Below are positions 53,901 to 64,000 of a DNA stretch of 64,000 bases, one piece after another; positions within the stretch are counted from its first letter, which is position 1; each line of letters begins with the position of its first letter. The DNA is from Dioscorea cayenensis subsp. rotundata (Eukaryota > Streptophyta > Magnoliopsida > Dioscoreales > Dioscoreaceae). The translations under genes were made by a program, and so were the position numbers. The DNA lies in NCBI RefSeq assembly GCF_009730915.1, contig NC_052479.1, forward strand, positions 15,836,027-15,900,026. Direction: 5' to 3'. Under the pieces are notes generated by a model that worked only from the letters and a program-made list of their open reading frames with translations, searched no databases and was not told the DNA's origin.

Positions 53901-54774
53901 ACCGTAGAAAAAAACCTTATATTTAAGTATTTGTTCATTTAAGATTTATTAAAAGAGTTATTTGGATTTTCTTCCTGTGCTAACTTATTTGACCATAGCA
54001 TATCTGTAGTTATTCTCCTACGTAGGGTCTCTTCTTAGATTAGCGCAATTGTCCCTGCCCCTGGACATCAAATTAAAATTTCACACCTATACAATTGCTA
54101 TGAGAGGCCCTCGGTACCACATAGTCCGAGGACATATAGTAAGAGAACGACATTGGATAGAGTTGTCTATCATTCTGGGATTTTCCTAATGGTGCCACTA
54201 CCCAATGAAAATTCTAAGATCTGATCGATCCTCTAGTAAAAACTAGAGACAGACTCAAGTATAAGTGATCACACTTTTACTCTAAAGGGGCACTTTTAGA
54301 GTAGGGGACATTCATTTTTAGGTATAAATGATCACACTTTTACTCTAAAGGGGTACTTTTTCCTTCCCGTGTTTAGAAGCTGATTGGATTTGATCCAGTA
54401 TCCACTTGAAGGAAGCATGGGGTGACTGCTGCTCCACCTTCCCAAGTAGTAGAGTTGCAAGAGGCTAGAGAGCTATGAGATTGATTTTCTTCTGATAGAT
54501 GATTCAAAAGAGTACGGGAGAGTGGAGCATGCTTTCCTTGCGACTACTGCACCAGAAGAAAAGGACATGGGACAAGAAGAAGCCCTCTTTGAAAGACATT
54601 AATCCCTTCCTTTTGAATTGAAAGTGGATCCCCCTCTTCCGTTATGCCAAACTGAGATCCTGTCTTATGGACTTGACCTTCAAGCAATCTTATCTTTCCC
54701 GCAGCTCAGCTGGTGACCCTCGAGGAGATTCGACAGCAAGAGAGAAGGACATTGGGCGATCCACAACCCTACTT
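53901..54774. other. Spacer with a 38-bp direct repeat
   Basis: No gene is recognised. TATAAGTGATCACACTTTTA.. (54260-54297) recurs with two changes at 54323-54360. Confidence 0.5.
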
Positions 54775-54782
54775 GAGATTGG

Positions 54783-54812
54783 TTGACATTAACATATGGG
54801 GCATGTTATAGT
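54783..54812 (+). promoter_or_regulatory. psbA: Plastid psbA promoter remnant
   Basis: TTGACA (54783-54788) and TATAGT (54807-54812) with an 18-base gap match the plastid psbA -35 and -10 boxes, the latter with TATACT changed to TATAGT. The leader before the psbA start follows in the right order. Confidence 0.75.
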
Positions 54813-54895
54813 GTTAAATAACAAGACTTCTCTTATCTATATCTACATAGAAAGAGTTAATTTAATACGTGTGCTTGGGAGTCCTTGAAAATTGA

Positions 54896-55953
<1,058 letters not shown>

Positions 55954-56046
55954 GACTTTTGTCTTAATGTATATGAATCTCAGAATAATAAATACAATAA
56001 ATAATGATGAATGGAAAAAAGAGAAAATCCTTTAGCTAGATAAGGG

Positions 56047-56121
56047 GCGGATGTAGCCAAGTGGATCAAGGCAGTGGATTGTGAATCCACCATGCGCGGG
56101 TTCAATTCCCGTCGTTCGCCC
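56047..56121 (+). tRNA. trnH: trnH-GUG, plastid-derived histidine tRNA
   Basis: GCGGATGTAGCCAAGTGG.. to ..TTCAATTCCCGTCGTTCGCC folds as a complete cloverleaf with anticodon GTG. It is essentially the plastid trnH-GUG, a tRNA that plant mitochondria commonly recruit from plastid DNA. It lies 93 bases after psbA, in the plastid orientation. Confidence 0.95.
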
Positions 56122-56234
56122 ATCACATTATTGAAAATTTACAAAATGAGATTTAAAATATTCCTATTTATTTACGGCGACGAAGAAGAAAAAGCGTTAC
56201 TTCTCAAAGAGAAATTTCCCGCCCTTTTCCTACT

Positions 56235-56846
56235 TCTTCTTCCAAAGCATACGGCTTTCTAGATGTATATGATGATATCTAGATAGATGGATCTTATATG
56301 AATCGTATGAAGTACAACATGAGTGGATATATAGGAATCTAAATCTGCCAAATCACTCATGCTATGATCTTCTACATCCTAGGTCTCCCCGTTTCATCAT
56401 CTGGCTTATAATCTTCATGTGGCACTCAGACCAAATGACTCTATGTAATTACGTCGATACTTCCACATATTGCGGGTACGTAGGAGACATCTCTATTTTT
56501 CCCCCTAGGATCTTTATAATTACCATTACTTAGCTTTCAATTCACCTCTGACCATCAAATTAAATGTGAATAACCCATCTTCTTCTCTTTGAAACAAGGG
56601 TTGTTTCTGGTTCTTTCCGTGCTTCAAACAATTTTGTCTTCCCCATATTACCATATCTCTAGAGTCAATAATTTTCTATGAGGAACTACTGAACTCAATC
56701 ACTTGCTGCCGTTACTCAACAATTTTTTGTTGAGGTCTATCCCGTAGAGGTACTCAAATTAGATCAGTCATCGACTTCTAGGTTTTGTCGTAAACCTAAT
56801 TTAATTGGTTACTTCCAATTACATAAATCAATAGTTCAAACCGCAC
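56235..56846 (-). other. rpl2: Plastid rpl2 group II intron remnant
   Basis: On the minus strand it begins GTGCGGTTTGAACTATTG and proceeds through segments of the plastid rpl2 intron such as GATGTCTCCTACGTACCC and ATCCACTCATG, up to GAAAGCCGTATGCTTTGGAAG. Exon 2 of rpl2 is missing. 56122-56234 between it and trnH is junction spacer. Confidence 0.85.
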
Positions 56847-57236
56847 TCAAAGGTAGGGCATTTCCCATTGATATATGAACTTTTGTACCATAAACAATGG
56901 TATCTCCAATTATAGCCCTTTGGGATGTCAAATATATCTCTTCTCACCATCCCCATAGTGTATGATACAAATGTATGCATTTCGATTAGGGTCATATTCT
57001 ATGGTTATGATTCTACCAGATATGTCTTTTTCATTCTGTCAAAAATAGATTTAACGGTATATACGCTTATGACCTCCCCCTCTATGCCTTGCGGTAATGA
57101 TTCCTCTGGTATTACGACCTTTACCACAACGATGCTGTCCATAGATCAAATTATTTCGTGGATTGGATTTCACTTGACTGTCCACGGCTCCATTGGGTGT
57201 GCTCGGTATAGAAGTTTAGTATAAATGTATCGCCCT
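56847..57236 (-). pseudogene. rpl2: Plastid rpl2 exon 1
   Basis: The 390-nt exon (plastid usually ~391) encodes the start of ribosomal protein L2: [21 protein letters not shown], [20 protein letters not shown] and [13 protein letters not shown]. The start codon is AGG, there is a TAA in the KIDFRR segment, and other changes occur. It is followed on the minus strand by the intron. Confidence 0.92.
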
Positions 57237-57261
57237 CTTCTTTATTAAATTAAGTATGTAT

Positions 57262-57528
57262 TTTCCATAAAGTTCTTTTTTCTATAAGAGGTGGAATAGA
57301 ATAACCTGGTTGAAGGGTCTATAATGCATTGTATGTCCCATAATAGGTCCCATTCTTCTACCCTTTCCCGGGAGTCGATGACCATATTACCTTGACACAA
57401 AAGAAGAGTTTGACCCAATGCTTTATTTCTATCCTAGTTGATTCTGATTTGACATTAGAAGTATATTAATTCTTCCCCAATAACCAAATACATTTTTCTG
57501 TAAACACTGCATATTTTATTACATCCAT
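57262..57528 (-). pseudogene. rpl23: Plastid rpl23 fragment
   Basis: From ATG at 57528 the minus strand reads MDVIKYAVFTEKCIW-like codons, then [17 protein letters not shown] shifted frames, and [16 protein letters not shown] before the end region. It matches plastid L23, which precedes rpl2. The usual stop is lost. Confidence 0.9.
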
Positions 57529-57555
57529 AAATCATTTTCTTCCCCCAATATCGAT

Positions 57556-57660
57556 AAGAAACACACCAAATTCTCCTTTTGGTGCTTCAACTGCGGTATA
57601 GGTAGAAGGAGCTCATAAGGAAAAACCTTGTGTATAAGGTTCGAAATGGTGAATTGAGGT
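57556..57660 (-). pseudogene. nad7: nad7 exon 5, first ~33 codons only
   Basis: The minus strand reads IHHFEPYTQGFSL, TGA, then APSTYTAVEAPKGEFGVFL, as at the start of nad7 exon 5. After that it gives way within 30 bases to the plastid rpl23 start. The rest of exon 5 is missing. Confidence 0.88.
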
Positions 57661-59435
57661 AGAGTAGACCGATGATCCTGTAGTAATTTGGCCGGGTATT
57701 GAAAAAAAAGGCTTGCATCTGCTCGCCCTAAACTATAACCGGTCCCATCTCTCTCCAGACCTAACGTGGTAGTTTCCCATCATAGGGCTTTCTATCTATA
57801 GATTGACCATTAACAACCAAGGATCCAATTCGTTTAAAACTAAACTGACTGCTTCTATAGATAAGGTGGAGCGTCCTTGGTTCAGCATTAGAGCGCATAG
57901 GCTTCCGCCCTACTACAGCGCTTCGCTAATGCGTTGCATTGTCAGCTTTGCTACCGACGCTTCATCTTAAGTGCTTCGCTACCGAGGCTTAGCATAAATG
58001 AAGCTCCTATCTATAGAAGTGCTTCGCTAATGCTCGGCTAAGTCGTCGAACCCTTGCACTGACCATTCGCTTTCTCAGTAGAGAAAGCCCTTCTCTTTGC
58101 CCCTTAAGTATAAGTAGAAGGACAAGAAAGAGATTCTTGGTTTTCTTGCTCCCGCATCCTCATCTGCGCTAGTCAAGCCAACTTATATTTTTGGGAGATG
58201 AAATAGCTATTGAAGCGGACATTTCGAAATCACAGCATTGAAGATATATATAGAAAGATATATCTTTCTATATATATAAGGTCACGTTATCCCAGACTGC
58301 GTTCCCGAAAAAGTAGTCTACTTGATAGAAAGGGTGGCCACTCTCGTGTTTCAACCCCACATTACTTTGATTGTTGTGAGGCACTGTATATTTATAGCCT
58401 CTACGAGTTGCAAGTGAATGGGGCCAGTGCGTGATCAACGGAAGGGTTCATCAAGCCATTTCTCGCCTCAACCCCCTAAAGAAAAGAATTTAGGAGGAGG
58501 GGTACTTTACTAAACTAATAGGGGGCAATTGCATCGCACCTGACTATGAGGGACCTCTCGAGACTTTATGTTTACTTCGTAACTAGTGGTCAGTTTCCCA
58601 TTCCCGTCGTGAAAGCCTTTTCTCAGTATGCGGAGCCCCAACGAGGAAGGTGTTAGTGTTTTCTCATGGGGTCAATAATGCTAATCCCTCTCTTTGTGCC
58701 GGGAACAAGATAAGAAAACACGAAGCGTTCTCTTGGTTTCCCAACCTGTTATTGCTTCTAAAGGCTACCCTCTCTAGGCTGGATTTTGGTCCAGCCTATT
58801 ACGAGGATCCCGTATCCTGTACATTGTCTTTCCCCTTCCTAAGATACTGTAGTTCATATGCCGCCGCCTTTCCTTGTCATTTTTCTTTTAGTGCTTCGAC
58901 CTGAAGCGATACTCAACGCTAGTTCAGTGGATAAGATGGCTGTGCTCCAACTCACTCAAGAATGGGATGGCAGTGGTCTGCCAGCAAGCTCGTTCTGATG
59001 TTGGACGTAGTACATTGGAATCCTGAAGCACCACCATGAACGCTACTGCGCATGCGCCTGCGGTGCGGTAAGGTACCACACTGTTGTGCCAGCAGCCAAC
59101 TCTGGCGTGTTAGCTTAGTTATCCTCATCAAGCCACAACCTTGATGTCTAGCTTCCCAACTGGTAGACGGTTCCTTTTCCCCAGATCAATGAAAAAGGGA
59201 GAAGTCAGTTTCTTCTTCCGAAGAACCGGAAGTGAAGCGCTATGCCGGGGTGAGAGGACGGGAAAGGAAACTGTTCCGAAGAAAGATCTTGGGGTTCCCA
59301 ATGCTTCTCCATGCCCAATGAGATGTGCCAACCCGGGATGCTTTACTCCTAACCCCATGATGGTTCCAAGACAGAGCTTAACCTGAGTCTCAGTTAAGAA
59401 CGGTGATAATCTACGTTTTATTTCACACAGCGCAC
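57661..59435 (-). other. nad7: nad7 group II intron 4
   Basis: It starts GTGCGCTGTGTGAAAT on the minus strand at 59435. The interior has no recognised gene; the plus-strand frames 58210-58434 and 58650-58904 match nothing. It contains the repeated word GTGCTTCGCTA-like tracts near 57920-58030. Confidence 0.7.
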
Positions 59436-59679
59436 GATTCCATGGATAGTTTCATTCGACATCGTGATGGTGGTCATAGCTTACGATCATCAGCTTTGAT
59501 CATGCCACTACGCATTTGATTAGGGCATTGCACAATGATTCGAGCACTTTGTCGCATCTCTTCGATATGGATACAGTAACGATCATAGCGATCTCCTCTA
59601 GTACCTACTGGTACGTCAGGATCCGATTGGTCATGAACATCGTAAGGTGCTACTCTTCGCGAATCCCAGTATAACCCAG
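59436..59679 (-). CDS. nad7: nad7 exon 4 (complex I 49-kDa-type subunit)
   Basis: nad7 encodes the complex I subunit of the quinone-binding module. The exon is exactly 244 nt, the usual length, and reads [58 protein letters not shown], then TGA where a cysteine codon belongs, and [12 protein letters not shown] at the exon end. The TGA and the state of neighbouring exons mean that the gene copy is dead. Confidence 0.92.
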
Positions 59680-60537
59680 GTTGGGATGGGTAGGCCCACT
59701 GCTTCACTTTCAATTAGGCCCGGGCCAAGTCAGTGGGGGGACCCTATCGGGCTCCTTCCTCTCAAAAAAAAAACAAACTGTACATGGGAGTTTCCCTTCA
59801 TACGGCTCGAATCATTCTCAGATGCCCCGAGAGACATCCTTTCCTTTTGGGGCGCGCAAACAAGCACCGGCCGCATCAGCAGGGAACTATGACCAATAGA
59901 GTCAGACACAGAGCGTCATCTTTGTTTTTTCTTGTGATGGTTAAGGAGTTTCTTTCTCTGAGGGTGCGGGATGCTCGTGGAGTCTATGCCTTCCGTACCA
60001 CCACAGGTCGTTCTTGGGCAGATCCTGCTATTAAATATAAGAGAGGGATAGGGGGAAGGGGGTCGGGCCTCTCATATAAATAGGGTTATAGAAAGAGAAC
60101 CCGGCCACCTATTTTCATTCAATGTTCCGGGGTGCCCGATTCGAGCGATGAATTCGGCTAGCTAATCTGCTTTGATCCAGGAGGAAGCTCAGTCAACCTC
60201 CTTTTCGGAGCAGGTCACGTGACCTACAACTCAGCCTTCACTTTTTGAGACTTCCACTACCCACATCTCTATGTGTCCGCAGCAGTTCCATATGGGGAAA
60301 GATGGCCTTACCATGTTCCATCAATAGCACCTAACCTATGCCGATTTTGGCGAATCACGCTCCACCTCGGTGAACTCATGCGGTTCTGACGTGCCTAGAG
60401 GCCAGAGGCGAATCCGTTCACAGTCCTACGAACCAACACCATTCGAAGATAGATGGTCCGCCCCACCTAGAATAGGAATCTTTGACTGGCTTACACACAT
60501 TCGCTCACTTACGGTGTTCCCCTCAGTTCACCCTAGC
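59680..60537 (-). other. nad7: nad7 intron 3 region, with lost exon 3 tail
   Basis: Domain V (GAGCCGTATGAAGGG / AACTCCCATGTACAGTTT) lies at 59775-59808, and the intron ends CCCAAC before exon 4. The last ~197 nt of exon 3 should lie at the right end but are replaced by unrelated sequence. The plus-strand frames 59647-60083 are antisense to it. Confidence 0.75.
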
Positions 60538-60807
60538 CCCGGGTCGTATGAAACTAGCATGCATCATGGCTCCCGGGACTCTTTCATAGAATTGCAACAA
60601 TTTCTCCCACTCCTCAAAAGCCCAAAGGAATGGAGATGATGCTCCCATATCCATAGCATGAGTAGTTGAAGCAAGTGAATGATTAAAATTTGAGTTATGT
60701 CACGGAATAACAATCGTATATATTGAGCTCGTAATGGTACCTCGCAATTCATAAGTCTCTCTACGGGTGGAGAATGAGCGTGTTCTTGGGCCATTATAGA
60801 AACATAG
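60538..60807 (-). pseudogene. nad7: nad7 exon 3, first part, frameshifted
   Basis: It begins C-TAT-GTT, completing the aspartate of exon 2, and reads [35 protein letters not shown] one-base deletion in an A-run near 60683 shifts the frame; the following codons continue as [20 protein letters not shown] and HASFIRPG in the next frame. The match ends near 60538, about 270 of the usual 467 nt. Confidence 0.92.
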
Positions 60808-62107
60808 ATAGGGTCAATAACGGAACGAACAACGAAACTTTATGACAGCTTTTTCGTACATGTTCACTTGCATCACATACACAAGTGCTCTCTGAATAGT
60901 GCAATAAGGTCACCCATAACACGGCTCTCCCACTGGAGTGACCTTAGCCCCCAGCCATGCTATTCCATGATATTGGAAAAATAGCAGCCTAACTACTTTT
61001 TATAATCATCTTGAAAGCTGGGCGCCTTTTGAATATGAGTGGGGCTCCTAGGTGGCGTGTTCGTGGAGCCAAACCGAAGGAAGAGCAAAAGGAAGGTTGG
61101 GTGCTTGTGGGGCGAGGCCACCCGGCCTTGAATAGGATGGGGTTTAGCTCGGATCCCGCCTACTTGCAGAAATGAATGGATCAGAAGGGGAGCTGGGTTC
61201 TATTTCCGGGCCGGCGGGAGGTGAACCAGAAGAAGAATAGAAGTGCCCCTTCCGGGTGGAGAGAAAGGTGCTTTCATCTATCTCGACCAGTTTCCTCAGG
61301 CGTTGGAAAGAAAGACCGGCTCAGAGAATCACTGCCCCCTTATCATTTCGCCAACAAAGAAGTTATCCTTGACTTGACGATTGACCATTCCTTCCCGACC
61401 GAGCCGTCTCTCTTCGCCATTCGAAGTACTTACCTTTGCCTTCCTTTTTTTATAACAAATAAAAAAAGGAAAGACTTTTTTTAAAAATTAAATTAAAAAA
61501 AGATTTCATCTGTGATTTTATCGGCCACAAGGGAATTTACTCGACCCATTCTACAGTCTCCCGCACTGCTCAAGTGTGCGACTCCGTATGAGGTCCTCCT
61601 TCCCTTTTATTCTGCCCACTCTCTGTTCACACGGTTATCAAAGCGGAGTAAGGGTGGGCAGCAGGTACCATGAGCCCTCTATCTCACACATCTATCAAGA
61701 AGCAAGTGTAGTTAACTGGTTCCACCGAATTCTCCTATCTCTCGGCAGTTATGCTTCGGATGGTTCGCCATGGAATAGATCGACCAAGTTCCTGTTCTTT
61801 TCCGGTGCACTCGCTTTGTATCTTTGACACACAAGGAATGACGCGGTGGGAAGGAAACAGCCCTAGCCTCTGTCCGGCCGATCATTCCGCTGCCATCTTG
61901 CATTCACACCTCCATTTGACTGCCGCTCGCGGATGTAGTTGTAGATATGTGAGTCTTAGTGGGTCGTTTCCTCCACTTGTTATCTCTTTCTATGACATGA
62001 TGTTGTCGTTGCCATATTCAATATATCACTTAGTCATATCTGCCTCGCTGCAGGTCAGCACCTCTGAAAGAAGCGGAGGACTTCATTCAGTGACTCCGCG
62101 ATCGCCC
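60808..62107 (-). other. nad7: nad7 group II intron 2
   Basis: The 1,300-bp intron has domain V at 60894-60927 (GAGCCGTGTTATGGG..) and ends ..CCCTAT. Its 5' base region reads GGGCG instead of GTGCG. Plus-strand frames 61176-61484, 61576-61827 and 61751-62116 overlap it and match nothing known. Confidence 0.8.
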
Positions 62108-62176
62108 TCTGAATGATCAGAGTAATGTAAACCTTGAAGATACATTTTGTACTCTATTAATTTCTCAGTCCCTCTA
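62108..62176 (-). CDS. nad7: nad7 exon 2 (69 nt)
   Basis: The 69-nt exon reads (L)RGTEKLIEYKMYLQGLHYSD-HS and joins exon 3 in frame through an aspartate codon. The length is the standard one and no stop is present, but several normally fixed residues are changed (LPYFDR to LHYSDH). Confidence 0.9.
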
Positions 62177-62320
62177 GTCGGGTGTGCGCCGGCCGGTTTT
62201 TTGACCAGATCCCCCTGAAAACCGTACGTGCGAGTCTCCTTGTATGTGGCTCCCACCATTCAAGGTGGCCCAGCCCTGCATTCATTCACAAATCCAGTAG
62301 TGAAATTGAGACTGCACGAC
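62177..62320 (-). other. nad7: 3' end of nad7 intron 1, cut by a family A LTR
   Basis: Domain V (GAGCCACATACAAGGAG / CTCGCACGTACGGTTT) lies at 62219-62252, and the intron ends CCCGAC at 62177. The intron sequence stops at 62320, where the LTR begins. Exon 1 is not in the window. Confidence 0.85.
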
Positions 62321-64000
62321 TGATAAATGCTTGAGTAGACATATTTTTATATATGTTTTACATGCATTGAGCATCATTTTTACTATGGTTTATGTCTCAT
62401 ATTGTGTATTTGGTGTTTTTTTATGCATATAGGTTGTGAATGCCTTGAAGAGTAAAAAGGAAGCAAAGATGGGCTATAAAGACATAATGTTGGGAGTTCT
62501 TGTTCAATTCAAGGACCAAGACACGAGAGGAGTTTATAAACGTGGAGATGTGTGCCAACTTCCAAGAAGATTCAAGTCAATTCACTAGTTGGAAGGGCAC
62601 AAAGGCAGCCACATCTTCATGTTTCTTCTCTTTGTGAAGATTGCAAGACCTCTCAAAGATACATCAATGAAGAAAAGTTTTATAGCCTACCACATGGACG
62701 TGTGCCCGGACATGTGGCCTCAAGAGAATAGTGATTGGATCGCGTTTTGTGAAAAGTACTGTAGCAAAATTACTGCAGCAGCACTGTATCAAAATTACTG
62801 TTCACACGCCCGCGTGGAAATTCCACGCGCCCGCGTGAAAATTTCTGCAGCGCACGCGGCCGCGTGGAAAATCCACACGGGCGCGTGAGGGCACGTGACA
62901 GGCGCGATCTAAGGCCTATAAATAGCCGTTTTGCCCTATTCATTGTCATCTTTTGTGCGGCTCTTGAGGGGATGAGACGGCTAGGGTTTGGAGAGGAGGT
63001 CTTTGCGGCTTTGGAGGCGCTTCGTCACCAACTTTGATCGATTCCTCCTCCGTCATAGCATCAAGGAATCCACCGGTGAACCTAGCTTCGGAGTGGGTCC
63101 TTCAAGACGTCGAAGCTCTCCATCAAGGCCATCAGTTCATATATAAGGGGGTTTATTTCTATGGTTTTAATGTACTTTCATTCATTGATGGTGTGTTTTG
63201 TATGTTGCTCCATGGAGAGCTAAAACCCTAGAGGGTATTTGGGCTTGTGAACCCTAGGATTCTCATCTTTTGTGGATTTGCTTAGTGTTTCTATTTAATC
63301 CGAGTTTGATTAAGTTTTAATCTTGTTTTCTCATTGCTTGCTTGTTTAATTAATCCTTGTGGTTTATTGGATTTGCATGATTTGTTACTTTGATGTGAGA
63401 GAGGTCTCCATTAGAGTTAGAACTTCAAGGTTAAAGAGGGTTGAGAGGGTGAGTCATGAGATAGTGGAGTATCCCCTCTCCCTTCCGATTGAGTGTATTC
63501 TATCTCTGTTCCTTAAGCTCTATGCAACCATATTTGGTGTGAGCCGTGAGATTGAGAGATTTCTCCGCCGGGACCTTGTAGGGGGTTAGGATCCTTCTCC
63601 GGGAATTAGGGTTGGATCAATCTTTAGAAATCGGATACAACTCTTGGAATTCCTAGAGTGCTTTGCAGTCATATGTGGTGTGAGGTGTTGAGATTGAGCG
63701 ATTTCTCCACCGGGACCTCGTACGGGACTAGTATCGGTGATTGGGAGGCCGGATCCGATTATATTTGGATTTCCACGACTTAACTTACTCATCATAGAAA
63801 CACTTTGCTTATTCGGTACCTAATATCTGAATCCTAGGGGGACCACTGCCTGAATACCCCACTTTTACTGATTGAGATCTCCATCCATTTAACCCTTGCA
63901 TATTCATCTCTGGTATTCACTTCTTCGCACATTAGATCACCACACCTTTCCATTTATCATTAGGTTAGAAAGCAGAGAAGAAGTTAGTACTAGTAGCCCT
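62321..64000 (+). mobile_element. Third family A LTR, running off the right edge
   Basis: Starting TGATAAATGCTTGAG, it follows the family A LTR to the window end, about 30-50 bases short of a full length. U3 is longer than in element A and has three CGCGTGG modules (62806-62886) ahead of CTATAAATAG (62916-62925). It is either a solo LTR or the 5' LTR of another element beyond the window. The 5 bases before it are ACGAC. Confidence 0.9.

Noticed and set aside
59128..59386. ORFs on both strands near nad7 exon 4
   Set aside because: They lie within nad7 intron 4 and show no motif.

Overview
The window is a mosaic of land-plant organelle DNA and nuclear-type retrotransposons. Fragments of a plant mitochondrial genome supply the backbone: cox2 with both angiosperm/gymnosperm group II introns, matR with nad1 exon e, the 22-nt trans-spliced nad5 exon c, nad1 exon a, ccmFN, nad7, the 3' end of rrn26 and trnfM. 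Plastid DNA is present as ndhH-ndhA, psbC, psbA-trnH-rpl2-rpl23 and a plastid-type trnM. Relics of mitochondrial-plasmid type genes also occur: an SF3-helicase (Rep-like) remnant and a phage-type RNA polymerase. Three families of Ty3/gypsy-like LTR elements are present, called A, B and C here. The genus cannot be read from the sequence.

Layout: 1-93 is the end of a family C LTR. 181-593 is a broken SF3-helicase relic. 817-1270 and 7879-8330 are inverted repeats enclosing a gag relic and cox2 (2603-5890). 8850-9165 is a LINE relic. 10217-12429 is a decayed matR plus nad1 exon e. 12731-13250 carries nad5 exon c with its intron halves. 13899-23071 is complete element B with a TATAG target duplication and a nested family C solo LTR. 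24600-24672 is trnM. 24817-33000 is plastid ndhH-ndhA split by complete element A (25241-32229). 38190-39264 is a ccmFN relic on the minus strand, followed by a psbC relic. 40619-41005 is nad1 exon a. 45945-46600 is a gag relic. 46996-47475 is the rrn26 3' end, followed by trnfM. 52718-53900 is the RNA polymerase relic. 54775-57528 is plastid DNA colinear with the IRa/LSC junction. 57556-62252 is a minus-strand nad7 relic (exons 2, partial 3, 4 and partial 5). 62321 to the window end is a third family A LTR, lying in nad7 intron 1.

Almost every protein gene longer than one exon is damaged by stops, frameshifts or missing ends. Small RNA genes (trnM, trnfM, trnH, nad5 exon c) look intact. Several replacements in conserved positions are C-to-T or G-to-A, some at CpG: the YADD box of matR reads YANN through two such changes. 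Intact LTR elements with target duplications and primer sites for a cytosolic tRNA-Asp sit directly in the organelle DNA. Together this fits an old nuclear insertion of organelle DNA in methylated heterochromatin better than an active mitochondrial chromosome, but the sequence alone cannot settle it.

The most interesting structure is in elements A and B. Neither encodes reverse transcriptase or integrase, yet both share an architecture: a gag-like first ORF, modules ending in a short FPWRPK-like motif, a candidate intron, and a second ORF starting just after a 3' splice site. Each has a family-specific GC-rich motif in U3 next to the TATA box, repeated internally ahead of the second ORF, and a duplicated hairpin-plus-polypurine module near the 3' end.
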